Shown here one piece after another: positions 7,740 to 17,415 of a stretch of DNA of 64,000 bases. A program made the position numbers and the translations under genes. The DNA is taken from assembly GCF_018326425.1 (NCBI RefSeq), contig NZ_AP024601.1, positions 2,158,001 to 2,222,000 of the forward strand, read 5' to 3'. Origin of the DNA: Polycladomyces abyssicola. Its GTDB lineage: Bacteria > Bacillota > Bacilli > Thermoactinomycetales > JIR-001. The notes under the pieces were generated by a model. That model saw only the letters and a list, made by a program, of their open reading frames with translations. It was not told the DNA's origin and did not search any database. How positions within the stretch are numbered: the first letter of the stretch is position 1; the number at the start of each line of letters is the position of its first letter.

Positions 7740-8675
7740 ATGCGCGAATTGTTGATCCCTTTTGCAACAGGGTTGACGATTTTTCTGTTCGGTTTGCAAC
7801 TGATCCGTTTCGGATTGGAAACGATGGCTGGTCGGCATTTGCAATCGGTGTTGTTGCGATTTACCAAAACACCGTTTCGCAGTTTTATGACCGGGATTGT
7901 TGCCACCGGTTTCTTGCAGAGCAGCAGTGCAGTTACCGTACTGACGATCGGGTTCGTCAATGCCGGATTGATGAATTTTACGCAAACGGTGGGTTTGATT
8001 TTGGGCACCAATATCGGCACTACCGTCACAACCGAAATACTGGCTCTGAAAATTGAGGATTTCGCCTTGCCGATGATTGTCTCCGGTGCTGCCATCTGGC
8101 TGTTGCCATGGAAACGGTTCGCGTGGATTGGCGTGGTCATCAGCGGGTTCGGCTGTATTTTTCTCGGAATGAACATCATGCAATGGCTGGCCGTACCACT
8201 AAAAGAGCAGGGATGGATGACGTGGCTGCTCAGCCGTGGAGATGCTGTACAAACCGGTCTTACAGCCGGCATATTGATGACGGCAGTCATTCAGAGCAGC
8301 AGTGCCACCATCGCGATGACCATGGGCTTTTTTGCATCAGGCCTGATTTCCCTTCCCTTTGCCGTGGCCGTCGTGTTGGGGAGTAATGTGGGCACATGTG
8401 TTACCGGGTTATTGGCCGTGATCGGTGCCAACCGAGCCGCGAAGCAAGTGGCGGTGGCCCACTTGTTGCTGAATGTGGGCGGAATGTTGCTGTTCTCACC
8501 GTTTATCTCCGCATTTGCGGACTGGGTGGCGACGTTGTCCGCCAATCCTGCAACGCAAGTGGCGCACGCTCAAACCTTGTTTAACATCATCTGTTCATTG
8601 ATCATGCTTCCCTTCACCAGCACATATGCTCGGTTTATTACCAGACTGGTGCCATCGAGGGAGTTGCGTACTTGA
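7740..8675 (+). CDS. yqeW: Na/Pi-cotransporter family protein YqeW
   Basis: 311 residues from ATG 7740 behind GGGGAGGGGGAGCC; the frame is open upstream but has no other good site. Two Na_Pi_cotrans repeats are visible, each with the QSSSA signature (QSSSAVTVLTIGF and QSSSATIAMTMGF), followed by GTNIGTT and GSNVGTC. Eight or so hydrophobic segments predict an inner-membrane protein. The family moves phosphate with sodium. B. subtilis yqeW is next to mtaB in the same neighbourhood; here deoC and two Nudix genes have come between. It lacks the C-terminal PhoU-like domain found in longer relatives. Confidence 0.93.
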   Translation: MRELLIPFATGLTIFLFGLQLIRFGLETMAGRHLQSVLLRFTKTPFRSFMTGIVATGFLQSSSAVTVLTIGFVNAGLMNFTQTVGLILGTNIGTTVTTEILALKIEDFALPMIVSGAAIWLLPWKRFAWIGVVISGFGCIFLGMNIMQWLAVPLKEQGWMTWLLSRGDAVQTGLTAGILMTAVIQSSSATIAMTMGFFASGLISLPFAVAVVLGSNVGTCVTGLLAVIGANRAAKQVAVAHLLLNVGGMLLFSPFISAFADWVATLSANPATQVAHAQTLFNIICSLIMLPFTSTYARFITRLVPSRELRT

Positions 8676-8760
8676 CATTACACACGGCTGAAGCGTGTCA
8701 CGGAAATTTCCGGTGCCGTATTCTTTCAGGTGGGTGCATCGGTAACCATCGCACCAATAC

Positions 8761-8790
8761 AAAAAAGCCGCCTATGCAGGCGGGCTTTTT
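8761..8790. terminator. Bidirectional terminator between yqeW and deoC
   Basis: A GC-rich hairpin (AAAAAGCCGCC, 6-base loop, GGCGGGCTTTTT, one bulged base) has a T run on both strands, serving the converging yqeW and deoC. Confidence 0.85.
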
Positions 8791-8823
8791 GGTTCCGATC
8801 CTCAGGCCGGAGTTGCAGATCCA

Positions 8824-9495
8824 TCAATACCCTTGCGTTCCCCGGGCACCGGTGACGATGGCAACACTGGCACTTGCCCCGATCCGGTTCGCTCCGGCTT
8901 CGATCATTTTGCGAGCGGTTTCCGCATCACGCACTCCACCGGAGGCTTTCACTCCCATGTCGGGTCCCACCGTCTCCCGCATCAGCCGGACGGCCGCTTC
9001 GGTGGCTCCACCGTATCCAAATCCAGTCGACGTCTTGACAAAGTGTGCCCCCGCCTCCTTGGCCAGTGTGGACGCGATACGAATTTCATCGTCATTCAGC
9101 AGGCCTGTCTCCAGGATCACTTTGACCGTTTTTCCACCGGCCGCTTCCACCACAGCCGCGATATCTTCCCGAACAAGCGTGTGATCCCCTGATTTGAGCG
9201 CGCCGATATTCATCACCATATCAATTTCATCGGCACCGTTTTCAATGGCGTTCCGGGTTTCGAACGCTTTGGTCTCCTTGGTAGTCGCACCCAACGGAAA
9301 GCCGACCACCGTACATACTTTGACATCGGAACCCTTCAACCACTCGGCCGCCCGGGCCACCCAAACCGGGTTGACGCAAACGGAAGCAAAGCCATACTCC
9401 TCGGCTTCCCGACACAGTTTTTCGATTTGCGATGCTGTTGCATCCGGTTTCAGCAACGTATGATCGATCATGCTGGCAATGGTTTTCAAGTCCAT
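8824..9495 (-). CDS. deoC: Deoxyribose-phosphate aldolase
   Basis: 223 residues. It cleaves 2-deoxyribose 5-phosphate to glyceraldehyde 3-phosphate and acetaldehyde in deoxynucleoside catabolism. The TIM-barrel marks are DHTLLKP (11-17), [10 protein letters not shown] (D92 in the active site), the Schiff-base lysine K154 in VKTSTGFG, and K183 in the phosphate region VKASGGVRD. Full family length. A GAGGAAGA purine run precedes the ATG. There is no nupC/pdp operon next to it, so it appears to stand alone, read with or after the Nudix gene 25 bases upstream. Confidence 0.96.
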   Translation of the reverse strand: MDLKTIASMIDHTLLKPDATASQIEKLCREAEEYGFASVCVNPVWVARAAEWLKGSDVKVCTVVGFPLGATTKETKAFETRNAIENGADEIDMVMNIGALKSGDHTLVREDIAAVVEAAGGKTVKVILETGLLNDDEIRIASTLAKEAGAHFVKTSTGFGYGGATEAAVRLMRETVGPDMGVKASGGVRDAETARKMIEAGANRIGASASVAIVTGARGTQGY

Positions 9496-9520
9496 TCTTC
9501 CTCTTCCTTTCCTTGCTCAA

Positions 9521-9946
9521 TCAAACGACAATGCCCAAGCATTGAAACGCTTTTTTCAATACAGATCGATTATTGTCATATCCTTCTCGTTCATGCAACT
9601 TCCAAGCCTCTTCTGCACTCAACCACCGCACTGTGTTGATTTCCGACAATTGCGGGACGGCTTGATCCGTTTCAGCTTGTACGAGATAATAGTGGACTTC
9701 TTTTTGCACATTCCCTTTGTCGGGGTGAAAATATGTGTAAGATACCGATTCCAGCGGCTGCTCAATCCGGCCGCGAATCCCTGTCTCTTCCTCAATCTCC
9801 CTCAGTGCCGTTTCCTCGTGCGTCTCCCCGGGTTCCTGCTTGCCTTTGGGCAGTGTCCAATGTGCATACCGGTCCTCAATCAATAAAATTTCCACGCCAT
9901 TTGCCGTCCGCCGGTACACTACACCGCCGGCTGATATCTCTTTCAA
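9521..9946 (-). CDS. Nudix hydrolase
   Basis: 141 residues if translation starts at TTG 9946 (MKEISAGGVVYRR), which has AAAGGGG about 9 bases upstream; a GTG 9 bases earlier is possible. The complete Nudix box is GKQEPGETHEETALREIEEE followed by TGI, with all metal-binding Glu residues present. The KEISAGGVV and HWTLPKGK motifs resemble diadenosine polyphosphate or mutT-type hydrolases; the substrate cannot be told. It ends 25 bases before deoC. Confidence 0.88.
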   Translation of the reverse strand: MKEISAGGVVYRRTANGVEILLIEDRYAHWTLPKGKQEPGETHEETALREIEEETGIRGRIEQPLESVSYTYFHPDKGNVQKEVHYYLVQAETDQAVPQLSEINTVRWLSAEEAWKLHEREGYDNNRSVLKKAFQCLGIVV

Positions 9947-10053
9947 TTGGCACACACCCCTTTGGCCCGTTGTCCTAGGCGGCACAAGTTCACACGTTCG
10001 TGATGATAGCATACCACAAACAGCATGGGCAAGGGAAAAGGAAACAGGGAAGT

Positions 10054-10878
10054 TCAGGTTAGGTCCCTCCGAAATACCCAACTGGTACGGATATAACCCA
10101 TTTTCCCCTCGTAAAACCGGTGTGCATCCAGACGTTGCACGCTGGATGTCAGTTCCACTCTTTCACACCCATTCGCTCGGGCCCACGACTCCAGATGGGT
10201 GAGCAACATTGCTCCATATCCCTTGGATCGTTGTTGGGAATCCGTCACCAGATCATAGACAAACAAGTGTCGTCCATTGTAGAAATTGTGACGAATCCCT
10301 ACACCGGCCAGCGCCATCCACTCTCCGTCCCGGGCCAGTCCAAACAGCCGGTACCCTTCCTTTCGCATGGCATGCAACAGGTCCACATATTTCTCCTCGG
10401 TGAGACCGTTCCTAAGTTGACGTATGAGCGGAAAAGCGGATCGGAAGTCTTCTTCAGTCGTTAATTCTTGAATCGTATGTCCACCTCCCGGTTCTTCCCG
10501 ATACACAGACGGACTGTGCCACAGCGCCAAAAGATTCCCGTACCATGGCATCAATTTTTCCGCTTCATCGAGGTCTCTCCACTCTATGCGCTGAATCTCA
10601 GGATCTTCGGTTGCCATCTTGCCGCCCACTACACGACCGCGAAAGGTGAAAAACACCACATGATCGGATGACATCCGTTCGGTAATCTGCACCACATGAT
10701 CCACTTCTACGTCATAACCAGTTTCTTCCTTCGTTTCCCGTATCGCCGCCTCGCGCAGCGTCTCCCCCTCTTCCCGTTTACCGCCCGGGAGACTCCAGAG
10801 CGCCTCGTTCTGCACCATCAACACCCGTTTTTGCTCCTCATCTACAATCAGTACGGAAACCACGTCGATTCGTTCCAC
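10054..10878 (-). CDS. Nudix hydrolase fused to a GNAT acetyltransferase
   Basis: 274 residues from the GTG at 10878, which has GGAG 8 bases upstream; a GTG 9 bases earlier has none. Residues about 1-125 are a Nudix domain with an intact box (GGKREEGETLREAAIRETKE then ETGY). Residues about 135-274 are a GNAT domain with the acetyl-CoA motif A (QRSKGYGAMLLTHLESWA) and a typical end (DAHRFYEGKMGYIRTSWVF). The frame is continuous, so this is a true fusion and not two genes. Functions of the halves are inferred from motifs; whether the product of one is the substrate of the other is unknown. Confidence 0.88.
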   Translation of the reverse strand: MERIDVVSVLIVDEEQKRVLMVQNEALWSLPGGKREEGETLREAAIRETKEETGYDVEVDHVVQITERMSSDHVVFFTFRGRVVGGKMATEDPEIQRIEWRDLDEAEKLMPWYGNLLALWHSPSVYREEPGGGHTIQELTTEEDFRSAFPLIRQLRNGLTEEKYVDLLHAMRKEGYRLFGLARDGEWMALAGVGIRHNFYNGRHLFVYDLVTDSQQRSKGYGAMLLTHLESWARANGCERVELTSSVQRLDAHRFYEGKMGYIRTSWVFRRDLT

Positions 10879-10914
10879 GTTATTCACTCCATTACGTAAA
10901 AGGGTAACGACCTT

Positions 10915-10943
10915 TTCGTAACAAAATGAGTGATAATTGTCAA
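10915..10943 (-). promoter_or_regulatory. Possible sigma-A promoter for the Nudix-GNAT gene
   Basis: A perfect TTGACA (10943-10938) and a weak TACGAA -10 (10920-10915), 17-base spacer, about 40 bases before the start codon. Confidence 0.4.
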
Positions 10944-10964
10944 TAGTGATACCAAACGGAATCT

Positions 10965-10988
10965 AAAAAACGACCCCAAATGGGGTCG
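10965..10988 (-). terminator. Terminator after mtaB
   Basis: CGACCCCA/TGGGGTCG hairpin followed on the minus strand by TTTTTT; ends the prmA-rsmE-mtaB transcript. Confidence 0.88.
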
Positions 10989-11047
10989 CGAGATTGTTGC
11001 AAAGTGTTAGAGCGTTTATGCTTCGATTTCCCGGTTCGCTCCGTCAT

Positions 11048-12403
11048 TTACACCGCTTTCGGTTTGGATGCCGGACGGGGCACGTCCCGTACCACTGTGG
11101 CAAATGTGCCGCGACAGTATTCGGCCCCCGCTTCGTCGATTTTCACGCGGCATACCTGGCCGATCAGGTCGTCATTGCCTTCGAAGACCACTTGCAGATA
11201 GTTGTCGGAATAGCCCATATACAACCCGCTGTCCGGCGCTTCTTTGAACGGACGCTCCGGGATCACTTCCAGCACATCACCGACAAACCGTTTCGCGTAT
11301 TTGAGCGAGAGACGGTTGGACAATTCGATCAAGCGGTGAACCCGTTCGTGTTTCACTTCTTCCGGCACTTGGTTTTCCATCCGGGCCGCCGGCGTACCGG
11401 TCCGTTTGGAATACGGGAAGACGTGAAGTTCCGCAAATTCCAGCTCCTCAATCAATCGATAGCCGTTTTCAAACTGCTCGTCTGTCTCGCCCGGGAATCC
11501 GACGATCACATCGGTCGTAATCGCCACGTTGGGCATCGCCTCTTTGACTTGTTCGATTTTACGTCGGTACTCGTCCACCGTGTACTTGCGGCGCATCCGT
11601 TTCAACACTTCGTCATCCCCGGCTTGAAGCGGGATATGCAGATGACGGCACATTTTGTCCGAGGCGTTAAGCACTTCGATCACCCGGTCGGTGATCTGGC
11701 TGGCTTCGATCGAGCTGATGCGGACGCGTTTGAGCCCGTCAATCTGGTCCAAATCCCACAGAAGATCCGCCAGCGTGTAATTTTCCAGGTCTTCACCGTA
11801 TCCGCCTGTGTGAATGCCGGTCAGGACGATCTCCTTGTACCCCGCTTCCACCAGTTGGCGGGCCTGTTTGAGGACGCTCTCCGGTTTCCGGCTGCGCATC
11901 AGCCCCCGTGCCCACGGAATGATGCAGAAGGTGCAGAAGTTGTTGCATCCTTCCTGGATCTTGAGCGATGCACGCGTCCGTTCTGAAAATGTCGGGACGT
12001 CCAACTCCTCGAACTCCCGTGCTTTCATGATGTTTTTCACCGCATTGATCGGTTGTCGCTCCCGTTTGTACTGTTCCACATATTCCAGGAGTTTGTCCCG
12101 TCCCTGCGTGCCGACGACGATGTCCACACCCGGTATGGCCATGATCTCCTTGGGAGAGGTTTGCGCGTAGCAACCGGTAACCGCCACCACCGCATCCGGG
12201 TTGCGGCGAATGGCCCGACGGATGACCTGCCGGCTTTTTTTGTCCCCGGTGTTGGTCACCGTACAGGTGTTGATTACATATACGTCGGCTTTTTGTTCGA
12301 AATCCACTTTTTTGTAACCGGCTTGTTTGAACAGCTGCCAGATCGCCTCCGTTTCGTAGGCGTTCACTTTGCAGCCTAACGTATGAAACGCAACGGTGCT
12401 CAT
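11048..12403 (-). CDS. mtaB: tRNA (N6-threonylcarbamoyladenosine37-C2) methylthiotransferase MtaB
   Basis: 451 residues. A radical-SAM methylthiotransferase that turns t6A37 into ms2t6A37 in ANN-decoding tRNAs. An N-terminal MTTase domain carries cluster cysteines C11, C47 and C78. The radical-SAM motif CNNFCTFC gives C153, C157 and C160. A TRAM domain occupies the C-terminus. The length fits the family (YqeV). The start codon overlaps the rsmE stop as ATGA, implying coupling. Confidence 0.96.
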   Translation of the reverse strand: MSTVAFHTLGCKVNAYETEAIWQLFKQAGYKKVDFEQKADVYVINTCTVTNTGDKKSRQVIRRAIRRNPDAVVAVTGCYAQTSPKEIMAIPGVDIVVGTQGRDKLLEYVEQYKRERQPINAVKNIMKAREFEELDVPTFSERTRASLKIQEGCNNFCTFCIIPWARGLMRSRKPESVLKQARQLVEAGYKEIVLTGIHTGGYGEDLENYTLADLLWDLDQIDGLKRVRISSIEASQITDRVIEVLNASDKMCRHLHIPLQAGDDEVLKRMRRKYTVDEYRRKIEQVKEAMPNVAITTDVIVGFPGETDEQFENGYRLIEELEFAELHVFPYSKRTGTPAARMENQVPEEVKHERVHRLIELSNRLSLKYAKRFVGDVLEVIPERPFKEAPDSGLYMGYSDNYLQVVFEGNDDLIGQVCRVKIDEAGAEYCRGTFATVVRDVPRPASKPKAV

Positions 12404-13146
12404 GCCCGTTCACCTCCCATCTCACCTGATGCATACATCACTGCGGTCAGCATGGCGACGGCGGCCGTTTCGGTCCGCAGGATGCGGGGACCCAAACTGA
12501 CCGGAACGGCTCCGGCCGCTTCTGCTTCCCACACTTCTCTTTCCTCAAAACCGCCTTCCGGTCCGACAATCAACATAAAGGACGAGTGATCGTCCTCCGC
12601 TAACACCTGTTGGATCGGTTGACCGCCTCCCTCATAGGCGATCATGGCACGACCCGCTGAAGCCGCTCGGGACAACAACATTTGCCAATCCGCCACGGGC
12701 ATCACTTCGGGAATCGTTCCGCGATGGGCTTGCTCGGCTGCTTCTTTGACGATGCGCATCCACCGTTCCCGCCGTTTTTCCGCTTTCTTTGCATCCCATT
12801 TCACAATGGTGCGCGCAGAGACAAACGGCACAAAGGAAGTTGCGCCCAATTCCGTGCCTTTTTGCAACACCCATTCCCATTTATCTCCCTTGGGGAGCGA
12901 TTGCGCAACCGTAACGGATATGCGCGGCTCTCCCGCGGATGGACGCTTTTCCACCACTCGGCAGACGACCTCATCTGTCCTGATGGTGTCAATGGCTGTC
13001 ACATAATCGGTTCCTCGACCGTCGCAACAGATGACCGGATCCCCCGGCCGAAACCGCATCACCTTTCTAATATGATGAACATCATCGCCTACAATGGTGA
13101 TCGTATGAGAACCGATTAAATCGGGGTCGACGAAATAACGTTGCAT
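12400..13146 (-). CDS. rsmE: 16S rRNA m3U1498 methyltransferase RsmE
   Basis: 248 residues from ATG 13146 (MQRYFVDPD) with GAGGAG 7 bases upstream; the frame extends upstream by a few unsupported codons. It has an N-terminal PUA-like domain and a SPOUT methyltransferase domain with the knot signatures VGPEGGFEERE and LGPRILRTETA. It methylates U1498 of 16S rRNA. It lies 18 bases after prmA and overlaps mtaB, the same order as in B. subtilis (yqeT-yqeU-yqeV). Confidence 0.96.
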   Translation of the reverse strand: MQRYFVDPDLIGSHTITIVGDDVHHIRKVMRFRPGDPVICCDGRGTDYVTAIDTIRTDEVVCRVVEKRPSAGEPRISVTVAQSLPKGDKWEWVLQKGTELGATSFVPFVSARTIVKWDAKKAEKRRERWMRIVKEAAEQAHRGTIPEVMPVADWQMLLSRAASAGRAMIAYEGGGQPIQQVLAEDDHSSFMLIVGPEGGFEEREVWEAEAAGAVPVSLGPRILRTETAAVAMLTAVMYASGEMGGERA

Positions 13147-13164
13147 TGATTCACTCCTCACATT

Positions 13165-14103
13165 CTACACCTTTTTCGCCACGATGGCTACCCAATCTCC
13201 GTCGCGAATGGCTTCCACTATCTGCAATCCTTGCTTTTCCAACTCGCCGCGTACTAGTTTTTCTTTCTCCTGGATGACACCGGAAACGATGAGATGACCT
13301 TTGTCCTTCAGCACCCTGGGGACATCCGGTAACATGCGGACGATGATTTCCGCAAGGATATTAGCCACAATGAGATCGACCTGCCCGGTCACACCCCGAA
13401 GCAAATCACCTTGACGAACCCGCACGCGATCTTGAACTCCGTTCAACCGAACATTGGCCTCCGCACTGGTCACCGCCACATCGTCCAAATCGAGCGCCAA
13501 CACCGTCTCCGCACCCAATTTGGCCGCAGCCACACTCAATATCCCGCTGCCGCATCCCACGTCGATCACACTGCCTCGACAGGGGACGTAACGTTCCAAC
13601 AACTGCAGGCAGAGCGTCGTCGTCGGATGCGTTCCCGTACCAAATGCCATCCCCGGATCCAGCTCGATGATCACTTGATCGTCGCGGTCCGGCTCATACG
13701 ACTCCCAAACCGGTTTCACGATCATGCGTTTGGAGATACGTACAGGTTTGTAGTAGGCTTTCCACGCCTCCGCCCATGATTCTTCCGACATTTTCCGCGT
13801 TGTGACCCGTGCCGGACCCGGATCGAGACCGTGTTCCTCGATCTCCTTCATCAACGATTCGGCTCGCCGGACAAAAGCGGTCACGTCCGACGTTTCGGGA
13901 ATATAGCATTTCACCCGCACTCCTTCCGACGGGTAATCCTCCATCGATAATGCGGGAATCTCACCGAAAGGACTTTCCCATTCACGTTCCAGCACTTCAG
14001 GATCTTCGATGGAAACGCCGTCGGCCCCCATCTCCTGCAACCGAAAGCTGACGGCTTCCACTGCCTCCCGGCTTGTATGGACACAAACCTCTACCCAATT
14101 CAC
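13165..14103 (-). CDS. prmA: Ribosomal protein L11 methyltransferase PrmA
   Basis: 312 residues from a GTG preceded by GGGGAGGTGAG. It has an N-terminal substrate-recognition domain and a class I methyltransferase domain with SAM motif VIDVGCGSGILS and the GTGTHPTT block typical of PrmA. It trimethylates ribosomal protein L11. A terminator at 14125-14147 separates it from dnaJ, so it needs readthrough or a promoter inside the short gap. Confidence 0.96.
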   Translation of the reverse strand: MNWVEVCVHTSREAVEAVSFRLQEMGADGVSIEDPEVLEREWESPFGEIPALSMEDYPSEGVRVKCYIPETSDVTAFVRRAESLMKEIEEHGLDPGPARVTTRKMSEESWAEAWKAYYKPVRISKRMIVKPVWESYEPDRDDQVIIELDPGMAFGTGTHPTTTLCLQLLERYVPCRGSVIDVGCGSGILSVAAAKLGAETVLALDLDDVAVTSAEANVRLNGVQDRVRVRQGDLLRGVTGQVDLIVANILAEIIVRMLPDVPRVLKDKGHLIVSGVIQEKEKLVRGELEKQGLQIVEAIRDGDWVAIVAKKV

Positions 14104-14124
14104 GCACTCACCTCCCCAATATAG

Positions 14125-14147
14125 GAAAAAACGGGCATACGCCCGCT
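14125..14147 (-). terminator. Terminator between dnaJ and prmA
   Basis: CGGGC/GCCCG stem with a short loop followed on the minus strand by TTTTTT. Probably ends or attenuates the hrcA-grpE-dnaK-dnaJ transcript. Confidence 0.75.
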
Positions 14148-14176
14148 ATGACAAGACCTGGAGACTTTTTTTCGGG

Positions 14177-15304
14177 TCATTCGCCTTTAAAGGCCCGTTT
14201 CATCTTGGAGAAAAAGCTGTCGTTTTGCTCAGTGATGTAATCGCCGGTCAACCGTCCGAATTCACGCAGGAGGTTTTTCTGCTCTTCGGTCAAACCGGTC
14301 GGTGTCACCACACGGATCCGCACCCGCTGGTCACCCTGACCGTAACCGCGAAGCCGCGGAACCCCTTTGCCACGCAAACGGAATTCCGTTCCCGTCTGCG
14401 TACCGGGCGGGATCTTCAATTTGGCACGGCCGTTCAAGGTCGGCACCACCACTTCGTCACCCAGTGCCGCCTGAACGAAAGTGATCGGCAGTTCGCATAC
14501 GATGTCGTCGTCCTCACGCGTGAAAAATTCATGCGGCTTTACTTTGATCAAAATGTACAAATCGCCTGGCGGTCCACCGTTGATTCCCGGTTCTCCCTCG
14601 CCGGCCACTCGGAGTTGCGTACCGTCGTGGACACCGGCGGGTATCCGGATGTTGATTTTCCGTTTCCGCTTGACTTTTCCGGTTCCACCGCACGTGACGC
14701 ATTTTTGGCGGATAATTTTTCCTTTCCCTTCGCACTGATGACAGATCCGCCGGTTGACGATGCGTCCAAACGGTGTGTTCTGCACGATTTCCGCCTGGCC
14801 CGATCCACGGCAAACCGGACAGGTCTCCGGACGTGTACCCGGTTTCGCCCCGGTTCCGGAGCAAGTGGAGCAGGTTTCCGTCCGCGGGACCATCACTTCC
14901 ATTTCTTTACCGAACACCGCATCTTTAAACTCGACGGTCAGACGAAACTCCAAGTCGGCTCCCTGCCGGGGTGCATTCGGGTTTCTTCTTCTGCCGCCAA
15001 AAAACATATCGAAAATGTCGCCGAAACCGAAGTCGGTCTCCCCACCAAATCCACCGAACCCGCCAGTTCCACCCGCTCCCATGTTGGGATCGGCATGTCC
15101 GTATTGATCATATTGCGCCTTTTTCTGGGGGTCACTCAGTACTTCGTACGCTTCCTTCACTTCTTTGAACTTCTGCTCCGCATCTGGTTCCTTGTTGACG
15201 TCTGGATGATATTTGCGGGCCAGCTTCCGATATGCTTTACGAATCTCCTCGGGGGAAGCGTCCCGGCTGACACCCAGCACTTCGTAGTAATCCCGCTTGC
15301 TCAC
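14177..15304 (-). CDS. dnaJ: Chaperone DnaJ (Hsp40)
   Basis: 375 residues from GTG 15304 ([12 protein letters not shown]) behind GGGGGTG; longer in-frame starts lack a site. It has an N-terminal J domain with HPD (YHPDVNK), a Gly/Phe-rich linker (about 75-110), four CxxCxGxG zinc repeats ([32 protein letters not shown]) and the C-terminal substrate domain. It stimulates the DnaK ATPase. Last gene of the CIRCE-controlled operon. Confidence 0.97.
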   Translation of the reverse strand: MSKRDYYEVLGVSRDASPEEIRKAYRKLARKYHPDVNKEPDAEQKFKEVKEAYEVLSDPQKKAQYDQYGHADPNMGAGGTGGFGGFGGETDFGFGDIFDMFFGGRRRNPNAPRQGADLEFRLTVEFKDAVFGKEMEVMVPRTETCSTCSGTGAKPGTRPETCPVCRGSGQAEIVQNTPFGRIVNRRICHQCEGKGKIIRQKCVTCGGTGKVKRKRKINIRIPAGVHDGTQLRVAGEGEPGINGGPPGDLYILIKVKPHEFFTREDDDIVCELPITFVQAALGDEVVVPTLNGRAKLKIPPGTQTGTEFRLRGKGVPRLRGYGQGDQRVRIRVVTPTGLTEEQKNLLREFGRLTGDYITEQNDSFFSKMKRAFKGE

Positions 15305-15381
15305 GGGTTCACCCCCCTTTTCCATTTCCCCGGCACACGAATCTTTCTTGCATATTATTCATCAAAAAACGGGGAAGTCAA

Positions 15382-15401
15382 AGCGAAAGGACACTTTCGC
15401 T
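15382..15401 (-). terminator. Hairpin between dnaK and dnaJ
   Basis: A perfect 8-bp stem (AGCGAAAG/CTTTCGCT, 4-base loop) 24 bases after the dnaK stop with only a weak T stretch. It may be a partial terminator or RNA-processing site that lowers dnaJ relative to dnaK. Confidence 0.45.
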
Positions 15402-15425
15402 CCGACCCCCGGCATCTGTGGCTTA

Positions 15426-17264
15426 TTATTTGTCATCATCAACCACTTCGTAATCAGCATCAACGACATTGTCGTCTTTCTTTTTGGTTTCCGCCGATTG
15501 GTCGTTTGCTTCATCGGCCGTCTGTTGCTGGGCCGCTTGCTGATACACTTTGACGGAAACCTCCTGCACCACTTTCTCCAACTCTTCAGTGGCCTGCTTG
15601 ATCGCTTCGGTGTCGTTATCCGACAAGGCTTTCTGTACTTTTTCCTTGGCCTCTTCGATTTTTTTCCGGTCTTCTTCGGAGACTTTGTCGCCCAGATCAT
15701 TCAAAGTCTTGTTGGTCGTGAAGACCAATTGATCCGCTTTGTTGCGCACTTCAGCGGCCTCTTTGCGCTTTCTGTCTTCCTCGGCGTGCTCTTCCGCTTC
15801 TTTGATCATCCGCTGAATCTCTTCTTCGCTCAAGCCGCTGGAAGACTGGATCGTAATGTCCTTGCTCTTGCCGGTCGCCAAGTCTTTCGCCGATACGTTC
15901 ACAATCCCGTTGGCGTCGATTTTGAACGTTACCTCGATTTGCGGCACACCACGCGGGGCAGGCGGGATGTCTTGCAGTTGGAAACGACCCAGCGATTTGT
16001 TGTCGGCCGCCATCGGACGTTCCCCTTGCAGCACGTGGATATCCACCACGGTTTGGTTGTCCGCCGCCGTGGAGAAGATTTGCGATTTCTCCGTCGGGAT
16101 GGTGGTGTTGCGCGGGATCAATTTGGTGAATACACCGCCCAGCGTTTCAATTCCGAGCGACAGCGGCGTCACGTCCAACAGCACGACGTCTTTCACGTCA
16201 CCGGACAACACGCCGCCTTGAATGGCCGCACCCATTGCCACCACTTCGTCCGGGTTGACCCCTTTGCTCGGCTCTTTCCCAATGAGTTTCTTGATCGCTT
16301 CTTGCACGGCCGGAATCCGGGTCGATCCGCCGACCAGAATCACTTTGTCGATTTGGTGAGGCTCCAATCCCGCGTCTTTCAGTGCCTGACGGGTCGGACC
16401 CATGGTACGTTCCACCAAATGGGCGGTCAGTTCTTCAAATTTGGCCCGGGTCAGCGTCACTTCCAGGTTTTTCGGTCCGGTTTCGTCCATCGCCAAGAAC
16501 GGCTCGGTAATCGTGGTGGTCAGCATACCGGACAACTCTTTTTTCGCCTTTTCCGCCGCCATTTTCAAACGTTGCATCGCCATACGGTCGTTGCGGAGAT
16601 CAATGCCATGCTCTTTTTTGAACTCTTCAACGAGCCAATCAATGATCGCCTGGTCGAAGTCGTCACCACCCAGGTGGTTGTCCCCGCTGGTCGCTTTCAC
16701 TTCGAACAGACCGTCACCCAGCTCCAGGATGGAGACGTCGAATGTTCCGCCACCCAGGTCGAAGACGAGAATGGTTTGGTCTTCGCCTTTGTCCAGACCA
16801 TAAGCAAGCGCGGCAGCCGTCGGTTCGTTGATGATTCGCAACACTTCCAGACCGGCGATCCGACCGGCGTCCTTAGTCGCTTGCCGCTGGCTGTCGTTGA
16901 AGTAGGCGGGTACAGTGATGACGGCCTGCGTCACGGGCTCGCCCAGATACGCTTCGGCGTCCGCTTTCAATTTCTGCAGGATCATCGCCGAGATTTCCTG
17001 CGGCGTATACTGTTTATCGTCGATTTTCACTTTATAGTCAGTTCCCATGTGCCGTTTGATGGAGATGATGGTTCTGTCCGGGTTGGTGATAGCCTGACGT
17101 TTGGCCGACTCACCCACCAACCGTTCTCCGTTTTTGGTAAATCCGACAACGGACGGTGTGGTGCGTCCTCCTTCCGCGTTCGGAATGACGACCACTTCAT
17201 CTCCATCCATGAACGCCACACAGGAGTTGGTGGTTCCCAAGTCAATGCCTATGACTTTACCCAT
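15426..17264 (-). CDS. dnaK: Chaperone DnaK (Hsp70)
   Basis: 612 residues from ATG 17264 ([15 protein letters not shown]) with GGGGGG 7 bases upstream. The actin-like ATPase domain carries [21 protein letters not shown] and [13 protein letters not shown]. The substrate domain starts after [11 protein letters not shown], and the C-terminus is a charged lid ending near [13 protein letters not shown], typical for DnaK of Gram-positives. It folds nascent and damaged proteins with DnaJ and GrpE. Confidence 0.98.
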   Translation of the reverse strand: MGKVIGIDLGTTNSCVAFMDGDEVVVIPNAEGGRTTPSVVGFTKNGERLVGESAKRQAITNPDRTIISIKRHMGTDYKVKIDDKQYTPQEISAMILQKLKADAEAYLGEPVTQAVITVPAYFNDSQRQATKDAGRIAGLEVLRIINEPTAAALAYGLDKGEDQTILVFDLGGGTFDVSILELGDGLFEVKATSGDNHLGGDDFDQAIIDWLVEEFKKEHGIDLRNDRMAMQRLKMAAEKAKKELSGMLTTTITEPFLAMDETGPKNLEVTLTRAKFEELTAHLVERTMGPTRQALKDAGLEPHQIDKVILVGGSTRIPAVQEAIKKLIGKEPSKGVNPDEVVAMGAAIQGGVLSGDVKDVVLLDVTPLSLGIETLGGVFTKLIPRNTTIPTEKSQIFSTAADNQTVVDIHVLQGERPMAADNKSLGRFQLQDIPPAPRGVPQIEVTFKIDANGIVNVSAKDLATGKSKDITIQSSSGLSEEEIQRMIKEAEEHAEEDRKRKEAAEVRNKADQLVFTTNKTLNDLGDKVSEEDRKKIEEAKEKVQKALSDNDTEAIKQATEELEKVVQEVSVKVYQQAAQQQTADEANDQSAETKKKDDNVVDADYEVVDDDK

Positions 17265-17415
17265 AGAAATGCCCCCCAAATCATATAATCTCTATTTATC
17301 AACTAAATGGTATGATGCAACTTCCAAAAACGATATGTGTCCACGAGAAACAGGCGCAGCGAAAGAAGGGCGCAGACGAGCCCCATTCCTTCTTCTGCGC
17401 TCGTGCTTCCCGACA

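Noticed and set aside
14009-15553. 514-codon plus-strand frame opposite prmA/dnaJ/dnaK
   Set aside because: Spans three real genes on the other strand and has no family resemblance.
15297-17288. 663-codon plus-strand frame
   Set aside because: It is the antisense shadow of dnaK, whose motifs are unmistakable.
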